Origin: Hirundichthys speculiger
Lineage: Eukaryota; Chordata; Actinopteri; Beloniformes; Exocoetidae
Assembly (NCBI GenBank): GCA_018398805.1
Contig: JAGFBZ010002346.1
Coordinates: 186,001-250,000, forward strand
Direction of reading: 5' to 3'
Length of the DNA: 64,000 bases
Shown here: in pieces, positions 33,370 through 45,428 of the stretch
Layout of the letters: each line of letters opens with the position of its first letter
Numbering within the stretch: the first letter of the stretch is position 1
Program-made: the position numbers and the translations under genes
The notes under the pieces: model-generated
Told to the model about the DNA's origin: nothing
The model's input: the letters and a program-made list of their open reading frames with translations, nothing else
Databases searched by the model: none

Positions 33370-34424
33370 CAGTGGTTCTCAAACCTTTAATCCTGCGTAC
33401 CACCTGAGAAACTGTTCAGCTCTCTGAGTACCACCATGATGACCAATTTTAAAATATAGCCATTTATGCCTTCTCAATTAGCTTTAAACACACAGAGATG
33501 TTTATTTCTTATTGTGGTTTATTTATTGTTACCTTAATTGTTACTTTACTGAATCAGACATTTACAACTCCGACCAACAATTCTCACATACTCATACTCT
33601 CATACAGAGCAAAATAAACACACTCAAAACATAGGCGTAGTTTGACTTTTGCGTCAGGGGGGGCAAAAATTGTTAAGCACTTTCAACAAACGGGTGCACT
33701 CTCACGCGAACCGGCGCGCATGCACACATATGTGCAAACTCGCGCGCACATGATGGCACACAAGATACACTCACCACGAAACCATGAAGTCCAAGATTAG
33801 ATGATGTTCAAAACCAGTAGTTGCAACAGGATACAGTACACAGTAGATGCAGAGTGCAAATTATACAATGACAATTGGGGGGGTCAACATTTTCTAGAGA
33901 TGACAAAAATGACAATTTTTGTCATCTGTAGGGGGGTCGAAGATGACAAAAATGACAATTTGTCCCATCTTTAGGGGGGTCGAAGTTGTAATTGGAGGGG
34001 TCAAACCCCCCCAAACCCCCCCATAATTCGCACTATGAGTAGATGTTATAAATGTTAATGTTTATGATGTTAAATGTATTAAGAAACAAAATATAACATG
34101 ATTCATTTAACTGTCACAATATACTGCAATGCAATGCTCCCCCTGCCCCCCCGCAAACTCCGCCCATGACTCAAAAGTTGTTACATCTGCACTGCACCTG
34201 AATGTGTAACAAATATTTTGTTTCAAAGACACAATTTTAATTATCTCAAGCTACACATTTCGTTTAAAACTTTGTATTTATAATGTATTGTATGTTTTCC
34301 ATTTTTTTTTTTTTTTTAAGTGAAAATGTGGAAAAAATATGGAAAGTCATGACGTTCCCCGCGTACCACCAGAGGGCGCTCACGTACCACTGGTGGTACA
34401 CGTACCACAGTTTGCGCACCACTT
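33370..34424. mobile_element. hAT element (CAGTGGTTCTCAAACC)
   Basis: Exact duplications GGATAAAC (33362-33369 and 34425-34432). The left end is the common CAGTGGTTCTCAAACC. The right end CAGTTTGCGCACCACTT is diverged. The nested hAT at 33630-34168 interrupts it. Truncated sister at 50472-51655. Confidence 0.92.
33630..34168. mobile_element. nested hAT-like element
   Basis: It starts CATAGGCGTAGTTTG and ends CAAACTCCGCCCATG, with exact duplications ACTCAAAA (33622-33629 and 34169-34176). The sister hAT copy near 51535-51545 (ACTAAAAAGTTG) shows the joined site. GGGGGGTC and CCCCCC runs inside. Confidence 0.9.
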
Positions 34425-34565
34425 GGATAAACCATTCCAAGGTCAAAATGTTATTGGGACATTTTGCATTTTTCTTCTTTTTTTTATTATTCATGCAGTG
34501 TCTTTACAAGTGTGCTTTTATATATGATTTATTTGGTTGTACAGATACATTCTAGTACAATATCT

Positions 34566-34599
34566 CCTATTCTATTCTATTCTATTCTATTCTATTCTA
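34566..34599. repeat. (TTCTA)n microsatellite
   Basis: About seven TCTAT units. Confidence 0.85.
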
Positions 34600-34665
34600 C
34601 TTAATGAATGATATGATGCCCTGACTTTGACTTTTTACTAAAAGGCTTTCAGGTTACATATTCAT

Positions 34666-35156
34666 TACCGTACTGGCCCGAATATAGGACGATATTTTAT
34701 TCTAGAAATCACATTCTCAAAAATGGGGGTCGTCTTATAATCGAGGACTAGACGTTTCTATTGTAATTACACATCTGCGCCACTAGATGGAGCCACACCT
34801 AGGTAACCAGTAAGAATGGAGGAACTACGCAGCCACCTCCAGAGTCCAGGAATTTTACAGACTGAATTATTCATTGTTGTTCTTGAATAAAACTCGACTT
34901 CAATAGTTATGCAGTTATTGAACTACATGGTTGTAGCTTATTCAGTCATAGTCTCAGATTTGAAGAGAACACAGTTTATTAAATAATACCATAGCCTTGA
35001 TCTTAAATAACATGGAAATCTGACATGCAAGTATGGTACCATACTTCCTAAAAAAGATTAAATCATTAAAATGTTTAACATGTTTTCCCAAAATGATATT
35101 TGAAAAATAGGGTCGTCTTATAATCAGAGTCGTCCTATATTCGGGCCAATACGGTA
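34666..35156. mobile_element. MITE with 27-bp terminal inverted repeats (TACCGTAYTGGCCCGAATAT)
   Basis: The left 27 bases TACCGTACTGGCCCGAATAT... match the complement of the right 27 with one mismatch. The outermost TA may be the target duplication. The interior 34740-34880 is also found inside the hAT elements at 23185 and 51655. Family not assigned. Confidence 0.85.
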
Positions 35157-35261
35157 CTGAGGTCATAGTTGAGGGTGGAGTTTGCTTGCATGCCCCTGTG
35201 TTCATGTTCACGTTCATGTTCATGTTGGGTTTGGGTTTGTTTTTTTTTTTTTATAAATTAC

Positions 35262-35790
35262 TTTCTTCAAAGTCAGAAGGTTACATACACTAAGATTAGG
35301 ATTCCTTTAAACAAGTTGGGAAAGTCCGGATGATGATGTCATGGCTTTGGCAGCTTCCGATAGGCTAATTGACAACACTCAAGTTAGCTGCGGGCGCACC
35401 TGTGGATGTGTTTTAAGGCACACCTCAGACACACATCAAAAGACATCAGCTAAGATATCAGGAAGAGAATTGTGGACCTCTTCCAGTCTGGTTCATCCTT
35501 GGGGAATAATTTCCAGATGCCTGAAGGAGCCACGTTCATCTGCACAAACAATTATACACAAGAACCAACACCAGGTGACTGTCCAGCCATCATAGCGCTC
35601 AGAAAGGAGACGATTGTGATGAACCTGCTTTGGTGTGAAATGTGCTCATCAACCCCAGAACAGAAGTTAAACAGCTTGTGAAGATGCTGCTGAAGCTGGT
35701 AAGAGGTTGTAATTATCTACAGTGAGAATGAGTCCCGTACCAGCCTGGACTGAAGGCCACCATGACGGATGACCATGATCATCCATCTAT
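35262..35790 (+). pseudogene. Tc1 transposase fragment of the Sleeping Beauty type
   Basis: The plus-strand DNA follows the 5' half of fish Tc1 transposons of the Sleeping Beauty group: the sub-terminal TTACATACACTAAG, the TGATGTCATGGCTTTGGCAGC leader, then the paired-type HTH region (SGSSLG, then a PRSSVQTI-like word) in shifting frames. Frameshifts and stops break it, and the catalytic DDE part is missing after about 35790. Confidence 0.75.
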
Positions 35791-35799
35791 TGTCTTTCT

Positions 35800-36640
35800 T
35801 AAACTGACTCTCATGTCTTGGGGTGGAACATGTCGCCTAATCCATTTGGAAATGATTAGCTGATGTGATCCATATGTTTTATGTGGTTCTGCGCGTCTCA
35901 AAATGGAGGTAAAAGGAAATATGGACAGCTGTTAAAGGAGGGAACATTTATTTCTGAGATGACAGCGGCGCATTTAGCAGAACTGTGAGCTGTCGTATGC
36001 ATGTCATGGAGAAGTGCCAGTGTATTTACATATCTGCTCTGCTTGAAAGGTGTCGTTGCTCATGATGTGCTTTTGCCTTGATGTAAATAAGTATATGACT
36101 CAAATGTCTTTGTGGTCCGTGTACCATGAAATCAAAGGTGGGATAATTCCTATTATTTTGCCAATCATGTAAAATAATTCTCCTCAACCCCTTTAAAAAG
36201 ACCTGGATATTGGTTTTAGCTCTATCGAGTTTCTCTTCTTTGACCTTCCTGCGCGTGAATTCAATAATTAAAAAGTTGCTCCCCCCCCGCCTGCATAAAA
36301 ATGCCACTATCAAGCCTTTGTCTGTCTCCCCCAGCTGATTTTTAATTACCCTGGCAGAGGGGGACCAGCAATACCAACAGAAAAACCGATAAAGGGGAAA
36401 CATCGCTGAGTCTTCTGCTTGGGTGAAACATGTGTTGCCACAGCTTTTCCCAAGAGGAAGTGTAATGATTTCTGTTGGTGCACGGCCCAAATATAAATAA
36501 CAGCCATTAAAGCGTATCGCGGCGAGGGCTGCTTTTATGAGAAACCTGAACAATATACAGCACATATACAGGTTTATTAGATTACTCTTGGGGTAAAATA
36601 TGGTGACAGGCCAGGCTGTATATGTGTGTATATATAGATA
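35800..36640. promoter_or_regulatory. candidate conserved non-coding region
   Basis: Unique sequence with many AT-rich homeobox- or POU-like words (ATGTAAATAA, TTTTTAATTACC, ATTCAATAATTAA) and no transposon ends. A 222-codon minus-strand frame (36026-36694) spans it, but the peptide shows no domain and begins in a microsatellite and TE. Function is inferred only from appearance. Confidence 0.25.
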
Positions 36641-36669
36641 GATAGATTGTGTGTGTGTGTGTGTGTATA

Positions 36670-36967
36670 CAGTGGTACCTCTACTTACGAACATCTCATA
36701 AAATTTTCAAGTTACGAAACGCCTCAACGGGAAAATATTGCCTCTTGTTACGAAAAGAAATTTCAGGATACGAAAGGCAAAAATACGCGCTGCTACCCGC
36801 AGCTCCCAGAGTTTACAGAACGTAAACATACTTGTACTGTATCTCGGTTTGAAAGCGGTGCGTCCGAGCTGCTCTGCCATTGGTTATCGCTTAGCATCTT
36901 CCTGAAATCCCATTGGCTAGGAGGGTCCCCTTGTCTGTATGAGCGTAACCCAGCAGAACGGAGGGGT
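36670..36967. mobile_element. pogo/mariner-like MITE, truncated
   Basis: TA followed by CAGTGGTACCTCTACTTACG, a well-known terminal repeat type. The right end is lost where the hAT fragment at 36968 begins. Confidence 0.7.
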
Positions 36968-37604
36968 TAACCTGCTGCTGGCTTGCTCATGTTAGCTCCT
37001 GTTAGCACGATTTCAAAACTCCATGGAAGCGATGGTTATGTTTCAGGTGGCTGATCGGGTTTGACGTATTAAAGCTTGTGCTATTTTTCCCTCCTTCGCT
37101 TGGAGCATTTGTCACAAATAAGCAGCGAACTATCTTCTTCTGAAACTTTAACGAAGTTATACACCATCGCTGCCATGTTTGTTTGTGTTTATCAGCGCAC
37201 TGTTCCACAATGCTGCATTTAAGGTGTAACGTAAATTCCTCCGTTTTCCTCGTTTGCTAGTCGTTCTTTCGGCCTTTTCTATTTTTTCTAATTTGTGTGT
37301 GTAACATGTGGGAGTCTGCAACTACCAAAATTATGACCGAGTCAACAAGTTGTTTTCTGGCATGAGGGGATATTCTTGATTTTCCTTACTGAGAAATCGT
37401 TTTTCTGATTATGCCGACGTCACTTGAACATTATGTTCACTGCCGGTCATTCAAGGCTCAGAGGGAGCGAGGCACTGCCGTGTTAACAAAAATATATATG
37501 TTATCAGGGGCTATTCGTCGTGATATCGGACTTATCGGGATGACGTCATAATTTCCTGTTATCGTCCCGATAGTTATCGGGTCGATAACTATCGTGCACC
37601 CCTA
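36968..37604. mobile_element. hAT fragment, inverted relative of 9355-10571
   Basis: The complement of about 9355-9990. It ends at ...TATCGTGCACCCCTA, the outer end of the family. The other end is missing. Confidence 0.85.
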
Positions 37605-37608
37605 ATAA

Positions 37609-37610
<2 letters not shown>

Positions 37611-37676
<66 letters not shown>
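37611..37676. repeat. (TA)n microsatellite
   Basis: About 33 TA units directly after the hAT end. Confidence 0.95.
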
Positions 37677-37678
<2 letters not shown>

Positions 37679-39449
37679 TATATACACATATATACAAGTC
37701 ACGCTTATCTCCTGCAGCCGCTTTAGAACCAGGAGCCACACTGTTTACCTCAAAATAATGCAGAACTTGAACATAATGGCACTTCGGTGCGAACATAATA
37801 AGACCGTGCCTCGGAGCAGAGCCACGCGGGTCACGGTGGCCTCGTTTTCTGATGTCACCCCAGGTTACATCAGCTTATTCCGTTGAAGCTTCACCTTCTC
37901 TCATAAGCATGTTAACACCACTCCCAGCAGAGCTGCAATGATATTATAACGTGGGCCCCGTATTAACAGAAACAATAGTTTCACTGGTATGACTTGTTTC
38001 CAGTTACGGCCTAAATCAACCTGGGTATCGTTACAGCCAGGACTGGCTTTGTTGAGGTAAATATCGAGGTGCATGTAATCCTTTCAATGGCTGGAGTTCT
38101 GTCAGATAAACCATTTATGTGTTTATTTTTTCATCATCCCGTAAAATCAAGCAGGATGTAGCTCAGCTTTTAGAGAAAACACGTCTATTAGCTGGTCAGA
38201 GTTATGACTTGGATCCGGGTTTTATAAGGTGGAAAACTGCAAATTTGTTCCTCCCATGTGATGTGAACACGGCATTAACGGGCTTGGCAGCTTTGCTGCT
38301 ACGGAACTGAGGTGCAGTTTTTTTTTTTTACTATCCTACATCTGTCTCATTACCAGTTTTGTAAATTTGTTTTATTTTTTCATATCTGTTCAGGTAAGGA
38401 TAATAATGTTTACATTTTAAATGAATGGATGTTAAGGTCCTTAAGTTTAAGTAAAGGGGACAAGGCATTTTTCAGGCTAAGCAGTTTTAAGGCTTTACTG
38501 CCAATGGTAAATCAGCAGTAGGTCAAAGGTCGGGAGTCAGGACTCGATCCTTATGTGTGAACGACTCAAAAGACCTGTCAAAGACGCTTCCCGGCGAGTT
38601 GCAGAGCTGTAGCTGATGGTTGACTGATGTTAGTTAAATACCAGGAGCCACCAGGGGAACCTCTGCTGGAGCCGCCGTCAATGAAAGAGCGAGGCGTCAG
38701 GTGGGCCATCATGTGGAAGTGAATCTCAAAGGGGAAATCAGAAAAGTAGTCATAAAACAATGGGCACACGTTTTCCTCCTTCGCCTTATTTTCAAATTAT
38801 CAGCTGTGGTCAGCAAGTGGTTATATTTTTGGTTTTAGATGGTTACGGTTATAGTTTTAAAGCCAAGTAGCTGTCAGTTACTGTAGCGTGTAACCTTGTG
38901 TCTGCGATCAATCACAGTGACTTTAAGACTCCTGACTGCTGAACGGGTCCTTTAATCTGATCGGACCAATAATCAGCCGGCTCTGAAAAACACCGTAGTC
39001 TGAAACCAGTTTGAGTTACGTCTCTATCTACCACCTGAGAGGCGCTGCTGTACATAAAGCTGACACAAGATAACACACTGGAAGGAGGCAAAACACAAGC
39101 CTGTTAAATTCTCCCTCAATATTTGCTTCTTTTGTTTTCAATCTCCTCTCCATATTCAGAAGTAACTAATTTAACGTTTTTCTAACTAGGCGAATTTTTA
39201 AATGAAATATAAGTATTGCAAGGCCAGAGTAAATGAGGATAAAACATAGCAATGAAGAACAAAACAATGGAGCCCATATCCCTTTGTATTCATGTGGTGA
39301 AATGCTTTCATTTCTCATCATTTATTGCATCAACACTGATTTTCCTATTGTAAGATACATTTTGGAGAGATTTTTGAAGAGGAATGTTCAGATGGATTTT
39401 CCAGATTGACAATTTTGGCAGATTAAGGCATTCTTTCATTTGATATATA

Positions 39450-41815
39450 CAGTCATCGGCCACTTTATTAGTTTTCATTAGTTTTGCCTTCAAAACTGCC
39501 TTAGTGACATACATAATATTGCCAAAAGTATTTGCTCATCCATCTAAATTATTAGTAATCAGGTGTTCCAATCACTTCCATGTCCACAGGTGTATAAAAT
39601 CAAGCACCTAGACATGCAGACTGTTTCTAGAAACATCTATGAAAGAATGGGTCGCTCTCAGGAGCTCAGTGGATTCCAGCGTGGAACTGTGATAGGATGA
39701 TACCTGAGAAACAAATCCAGTCGTGAAGTTTCCTCTCTCCTAAATATTCCACAGTCAACTGTCAGCTGGATAATAAGGAAATGGAAGTGTTTGGGAACGA
39801 CAGCAACTCAGCCATGAAGTGGTAGGACAGGTAAACTGAGGGGGCGGGGTCAGAGGATGATAAAGAACATAGTGAGAAGAGGTCACCAACTTCCTGCAGA
39901 GTCAATCACTACAGACCTCCAAACTTCATGTGGCCTTCAGATCAGCTCAACAACAGAGCAGAGAGCTTCATGAATGGGTTTCCATGGTGACGCAGCTGCA
40001 TCCAAGCCAGACATCACCAAGTACAATGGAAAGTGTCAGATGCAGTGGTGTAAAGCAGCCACCACTGGACTCTAGAGCAGTGGAGGAACGTTCTCTGGAG
40101 GGAAGAATCACACTTCTCCATCTGGTGATCTGATGGAAGAGTCTGGGTTTGGTGGTTTCCAGGAGAACGGTACTGGTCTGACTGCATTGATCCAAGTGTA
40201 AAGTTTGGTGGAGGGGGGGGTTATGGTGTGGGGTTGTTTTTCAGGAGCTGGGCTTGGCCCCTTAGTTCCAGTTAAAGGAACTCTGAATGCTTCAGCAGAC
40301 CAAGACATTCTGGACAATTCCATGTTCCCAACTTTGTGGGACCAGTTTGGAGCTGGTCCCTTCCTCTTCCAACATGACTGTGCACCAGTGCACAAAGTAA
40401 GGTCCATAAAGACATGGACGGAAGAGTCTGGTGGATGAACTTGACTGGCTTGACATCAACCTGATAGAAGATGTTTGGGATGAATTAGAACAGAGACTGA
40501 GAACCAGACCTTCTGGTCCAACATCAGTGTTTGACCTCAAAAATGTTCTTCTAGAAGAATGGACAAAAATCCCCATAAACACACTCCTAAACCTTGTGGA
40601 CAGCCTTCCCAGAAGAGTTGAAGCTGCGGCAAAGAACACAAAGACAACCCTTGAGTATCTTCATCAAGGCAGGTGAGTGAATACTTTTGGCAATATAGTG
40701 TAGATGCAACAAAGTGTTGAAAACATTCCTCAGAGATTTTGGTCCATATTAACAAGAAACCATCCTGCAGTTGCTGCAGATTTGTCGGTGATGCATCTAC
40801 GATGTGAATCTCCTGTTCCATCACATCCCAAAGCTGCTCTGCTGGATTGAGATCTGGTGACTCTGGAGGCCATTTGAGTCCAGTGAACTCACTGTCACAT
40901 TCACATTCAGTTTGAGATGATTTGAACTTCGTGACGTGGTGCGTCATCCTGCTGGAAGTATCCATCAGAAGATGGGCACACTGTGGACATAAAGGGATGG
41001 ACATGATCAGCAACAACACTCAGGTAGGGTGTGGTGTTTAAACCATGGTCAGTTGGTATGTAGTGGCCAAAAGTGTGTCAAGAACTGTATCATACACCAT
41101 CAATAGCCCGAACCGTTGATACAAGGCAGGATGGATCCATGTTTTCTTGTTGCTTACACCAAATTCAGACACTACCATCTGAATGCTGCAGGTCAAATTG
41201 CAACTCACCAGACCAGACAGGTTTTTTTCAATCTTCTTCCGTCCAAGTTTTGGTGAGCCTCTGTGAATACGATCAACCCAGACCCACTTACAGAAGACTA
41301 TCACGTGTTAGAGGTCAGGACGCACATTCGACCTGGGCTTCGCAGAGACGTGTCTTTCTTTCCTGACTTCCTCTAGTTATTCCAGCAGAAACAGGCAGGA
41401 TCACCACTCGTCTCACAGTCAGTGTTGATCTGTGTCTATGCCGGACTGACGGTAATATAGCCTGGAATTTCATATGAGGTTCAGCTTATCAGTATTCTTC
41501 CCTGTTTTATTCCTCACCCTCCTGCTAAACCTGCATCTTCCAAGTCAGCGGGAGTTCATGTAGTTGCTTCAAAACCTGAAGTTTTACATGACACAAAAAA
41601 GCCCCAACTGAAGCCACGCTCAGTCGATACCATTTTTGTGGTACTCGGGGCAACCTTTTGCTGCTGTAGACCATTTTCTGTTAGGGTTCAGTCTGCATAC
41701 TTCTGGTGTTAAGGAGTGGTAATTAGAGTTACTGTTGCCTTCCTATCATACTGAACCAGTCTATCCATTATCCTCTGACATCAATAGGCCATTTTCTTCT
41801 TGGTTGTTGGTGCCT
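39450..41815 (-). pseudogene. Tc1-like element, minus-strand transposase relic, interrupted
   Basis: Starts TA + CAGTCATCGGCCACTTTATTAG. The minus strand encodes the C-terminal DDE part: GLKWPPESPDLNPAEQLWDV (the DD34E SPDLNP motif, 40800-40870) and QQLQDGFLLIWTKISEECFQ, with stops and frameshifts elsewhere. Upstream coding remnants continue to about 41815. It is split by a second Tc1 element at 39512-40700. Confidence 0.85.
39512..40700 (+). pseudogene. second Tc1-like element nested in the first, plus strand
   Basis: The ends CATAATATTGCCAAAAGTAT and ATACTTTTGGCAATATAGTG are inverted repeats flanked by TA (39510-39511 and 40701-40702). The plus strand holds a broken transposase. The last part is open (40431-40676) with INLIEDVWDELEQRLRTRP and SLPRRVEAAAKNTK. 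Earlier parts (HTH near 39640-39800) carry stops and shifts. Confidence 0.88.
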
Positions 41816-41864
41816 GCGGTTGTGGATATACATCCATGTGTGTATATATATATATATATACACA

Positions 41865-42038
41865 CAGTCATGGAAAAAATTATTAAGATATCAGCTCTTA
41901 AATAAAACTCTTATGAGCAATCTTTGTGGTTATCGTTATGTTTGTCCAAACAAATGTACCTTTAGTTGTACCAGGCATTAAAATGAATAAGAAACTGAAG
42001 AAAACAAGGGTGGTCTGATATTTTTTTTTCAATGACTG
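41865..42038. mobile_element. MITE with CAGTCATGGAAAAAATTATT ends
   Basis: 174 bp ending TTTCAATGACTG before TA. A longer relative is at 58017-58344. It sits next to a TA/CA microsatellite at 41840-41865. Confidence 0.75.
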
Positions 42039-42116
42039 TATATTATCTACTGGTCTGGTGGTCATGTGACTGCCGTGACTGGCTTCCAGTCTACTGGCCC
42101 ACTGCATCATGGGATA

Positions 42117-42117
42117 T

Positions 42118-42152
<35 letters not shown>

Positions 42153-42170
42153 TATATATATATATATATC
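42117..42170. repeat. (GATA)n and (TA)n microsatellite
   Basis: About eight GATA units running into TATATA. Confidence 0.95.
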
Positions 42171-42604
42171 GATTTTATTCAAACTTTCTACGTTACCATA
42201 TCATAAGTTCAGTCTTCATTTATGTTGCAGCCCTGCAAGCCAGGTCATAACATGCATTCGGGGCTTGTCGGGGATTGGAACCTGGAACCTCTCATTAGTT
42301 GCAGCAGGAACGTCAAGCCCCGTCTTCCATGTGAGCCCAGAGTCATCAAGCTTTATCCACAGCTTCACAGGTGCTACCAGTGACATAATCAGAGCCCCAA
42401 CCCACGCACTGCTGTTGAACAGCCAGAAAATATGCAGAGGGATGTAGCCAGCTGGGACCAAGGATGGACAGGAACCAGGAACCACTACATCCTGCAACAG
42501 TAGCTTTTTCTAACATCTAGCTAGCAGACGGTACTGTGCTGTTCAAAGGAAAGATCCCTGAATGTGGCAGAGCTGTGTCACAGTCCCTAAAAGCCTTTAA
42601 AATA

Positions 42605-42806
42605 TAACTGTTTAGCGGCTGCACAGTGGTTGCCCGTAGGAGTGATTGTGATTGTGTTGGTCTACATGTGACCCTGGGATGGACTGGTGACCTCTCCAGG
42701 GCTGGTACCACTGCCTTTCGGCCAAAAGAGAGCTGAGATAGGCTCCAGCAGATCCCCGTGACCCTGCAGAGGATTAAGCGGGCAAAGATAATGGATGGAT
42801 GGATGT
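42605..42806 (+). repeat. L2-type LINE 3' tail with (ATGG)n
   Basis: It contains CCCTGGGATGGACTGGTGAC, ATAGGCTCCAGCAGATCCCC and an ATGGATGGATGG tail, the standard 3' end of fish L2-like LINEs. Shorter pieces recur at 48450-48512, 50130-50198 and 62700-62762. Confidence 0.75.
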
Positions 42807-43527
42807 TTGGAGGCTTTTGTATCAGTTGACCTCTTTATAATGCGCGTTATGTGCCACCAGAGAGCACTCTATGGATTATGGTCAGCGACCCCTCTGTGAA
42901 ACCTTCGCAGCACAAAAGAATCAATAGGAAGTTCAGAAGTCCGCATCACATTAGGCGTTCTTTGATCTGAACAAAGATAAATTGGGTTTTTCAAGACGCC
43001 TGCTTGGCATTGGCTGCTTTCTCTGCGCTTCTCCCAGCAACAGAAATGGTGTCGGAGATCAAAAATGATTTGTCACACTTGGGATTACATCAATCAAGTG
43101 AAGTTTTTTTTACTTGAATATGATTCATGGTGGCGAAAACATCAAAGGTAACACTGAATTTGGAATTAGACTGTAAGAAAGGAAGTGGGTTTTTTTTTCC
43201 CTTTGCCTTTCACTGACTGTTGGCTTAGTGAATTGTATTTTTTTTTTTTTTTTTAGGAATTTAGTTTCAGGTCTCAGCTGATAGCAGCATGTAGCAATCT
43301 GCATTCTCTTTAAACGATGTGTTCACTTGTCTGTTTGGTGTGGGGATTTGTAATTTATTTAGGTAAACTGCTCTGTTATGGGATTAAAGCTGAAGCTTTA
43401 ATGCACTGAGCATGTACATCTGCAATTTGAAGAGTTATTTTACTGAAACAACTGCCTAATGATTTCAGAAAGGGCAGTTTAACTGGGGCAAGAGTGAATC
43501 ACAAAAATACAACTTTTAGCCACAGGA

Positions 43528-43529
<2 letters not shown>

Positions 43530-43588
<59 letters not shown>
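43530..43588. repeat. 59-base poly-C run
   Basis: Uninterrupted C from 43530 to 43588. It is unusually long for a vertebrate genome, and the true length cannot be trusted in an assembly. Confidence 0.9.
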
Positions 43589-44529
43589 ATGCATTTAAAG
43601 GTACTACAAAGCTCTGTGATGCTGATAAACCCTGTATAGTCACACATCCACATAAGCATCTTCCAATAAACATTGAAGGTTATCAGGTTATATCTTCTCT
43701 CCAAGCCTTTAATTCGTCTCATTAGCAAATGTCACCATGTTAAAATATTTAAGATTTGTCACTCATCATGCAGAGTAAATCCAAAGTTTAAGTACGTGCA
43801 AGTGTAAGTCTGAATACTGTAAGCATTCAAAAATAGCATTAACATCTTTCAGTAAATGCCAAGTCAATAAATGTTTCTCAGAAGTAATTATTGGTGTCAT
43901 TTGCTCAATTCTGCCCCTCTGATCAGGGTGCCTATTTTTGAAATGTAGTCCCAAATCAAATGGATACCAGGTCACTATTGTGCAGTCAGGACTCCGGTAC
44001 CACTTCAGCATCACTTCTTCCACGAAAATAAATTGATCCGATGACAGCCAAATGACGAGGCTGCAGCTCCGGAGCAACACGAGTTGGCGATGTTCAACTG
44101 TGGCAGAGGCCTGTGGTTAACCTCTGATGTTAATGGAGCTCCCTGACAGCATCAATCTTTCCCAGGAGGCCAATACTTTTTACCACACTAGGAAAAAAAA
44201 AAAAGAAAATGGTTTCAGGGAACACAATAAGGAGCGCTAACCTGACCTCTGATTCCTCAGATCCCAATCTGGCTCGGTGTCCAGTGGATGAGCTGGAACA
44301 GCCCTGATGTATGGAGGCTCACATCCCGCAGGATCCCAAAGGATTCCCCGCAAACAACCGAAAGCAAGATGATACCGGACACCCCCGCAAGTCCCATGGC
44401 GATGTCCTGACAAGCCTGAGGTGGGGGGGCCCCACACGATTAGAAACAGATGGTTTCATGTTGGAGCCGATCAATGGATATTTCAAACAATGGTTTTACA
44501 ATGTTAATGCGTTCCAGGATTATCTAGAT

Positions 44530-45428
44530 CAGTGGTTCTCAACTGGGGGGTCGCGACCCAAAAGTGGGTCGCAGTTTTCAGTGGGTTGTGGGCCTTTGCC
44601 TGGGGAAAGGAAATGCTAAAAAAAAATTAAAAAAAAAAAAAAACATGCGTGCCATTCATACTCCTCAACAGTAGATGGCGATAATGCCCTGTAATGTGAG
44701 TTGACACCCGCCAGTTCACACCATAGAAAAAGACCTGCACCGTTTGTTTACATATGTAGAGCAGGTGAAACACAGATACAACCAAGAATATATGAGATAT
44801 GGATTTTCTTATCTTGAAGACAAAGGTCAGTGATGGTTATTCAGCTAAAACTATATATTTTGAGTTCTTTTTGAAACTACTGCTCAGTGGTTACACTGTT
44901 TTATTTCATGTTTGTGCATAAAAGCACTGTTGAGTCTTAAAAATGGCTGTTAATGAAATGTTCTGATTGTTATGTCAGCCTTATGATTAATGCTTAAATA
45001 AGTGACTAGATAGTTTTAATAGGAAATTGTTATATATTCAGGAAGTGGGTACTCAGCAAATGCTACATATTTGAGTTCTTTTAAAAACTACTGCTTAGTG
45101 GTTGTACTTTTTTTATTTCATGTTTGTGCATGTTGAGTTACTGTTACTGAAGTGAAGTGTTTTGGATTTAATTAAAATGCAGCTAATTGAGCATCAAATG
45201 GAATATTTCCCACTTGAAGTCATTTTGGTTTTTGCAATTTTGGTTCCCCAGTAAACTTATTTTTTTGTGTTGGCATTCTGTGATATTCTATTTTACTAAC
45301 TCCAATTCAAACTGCACAATCTTTTCATTCAATAAATTTGAGAAGCTGGAAATTTTCTTTGATTTGGGTCACGGCTTGTCATTAAGGGTGATGGTGGGTC
45401 CTGAAGCCAGACCAGTTGAGAACCACTG
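44530..45428. mobile_element. hAT (Charlie-like) element
   Basis: Perfect 17-bp ends CAGTGGTTCTCAACTGG and complement. Flanks ATCTAGAT (44522-44529) and ATCTAGAA (45429-45436), 7 of 8. Internal repeat: two related segments at about 44860-44960 and 45060-45140 (GAGTTCTTTTxxAAACTACTGC). No transposase. Confidence 0.93.

Noticed and set aside
36026..36694. 222-codon minus-strand open frame as a gene
   Set aside because: Its start lies in a GT microsatellite and a transposon end, the peptide has no recognisable domain, and no splice or promoter context supports it.
37602..37796. Ile/Tyr-repeat open frame
   Set aside because: It is a TA microsatellite read as codons.
40537..41019. 160-codon minus-strand frame as a host gene
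   Set aside because: It encodes a Tc1 DDE transposase fragment and runs across the edge of a nested element.
43479..43728. Poly-glycine open frames
   Set aside because: They are produced by the poly-C run read on the minus strand.
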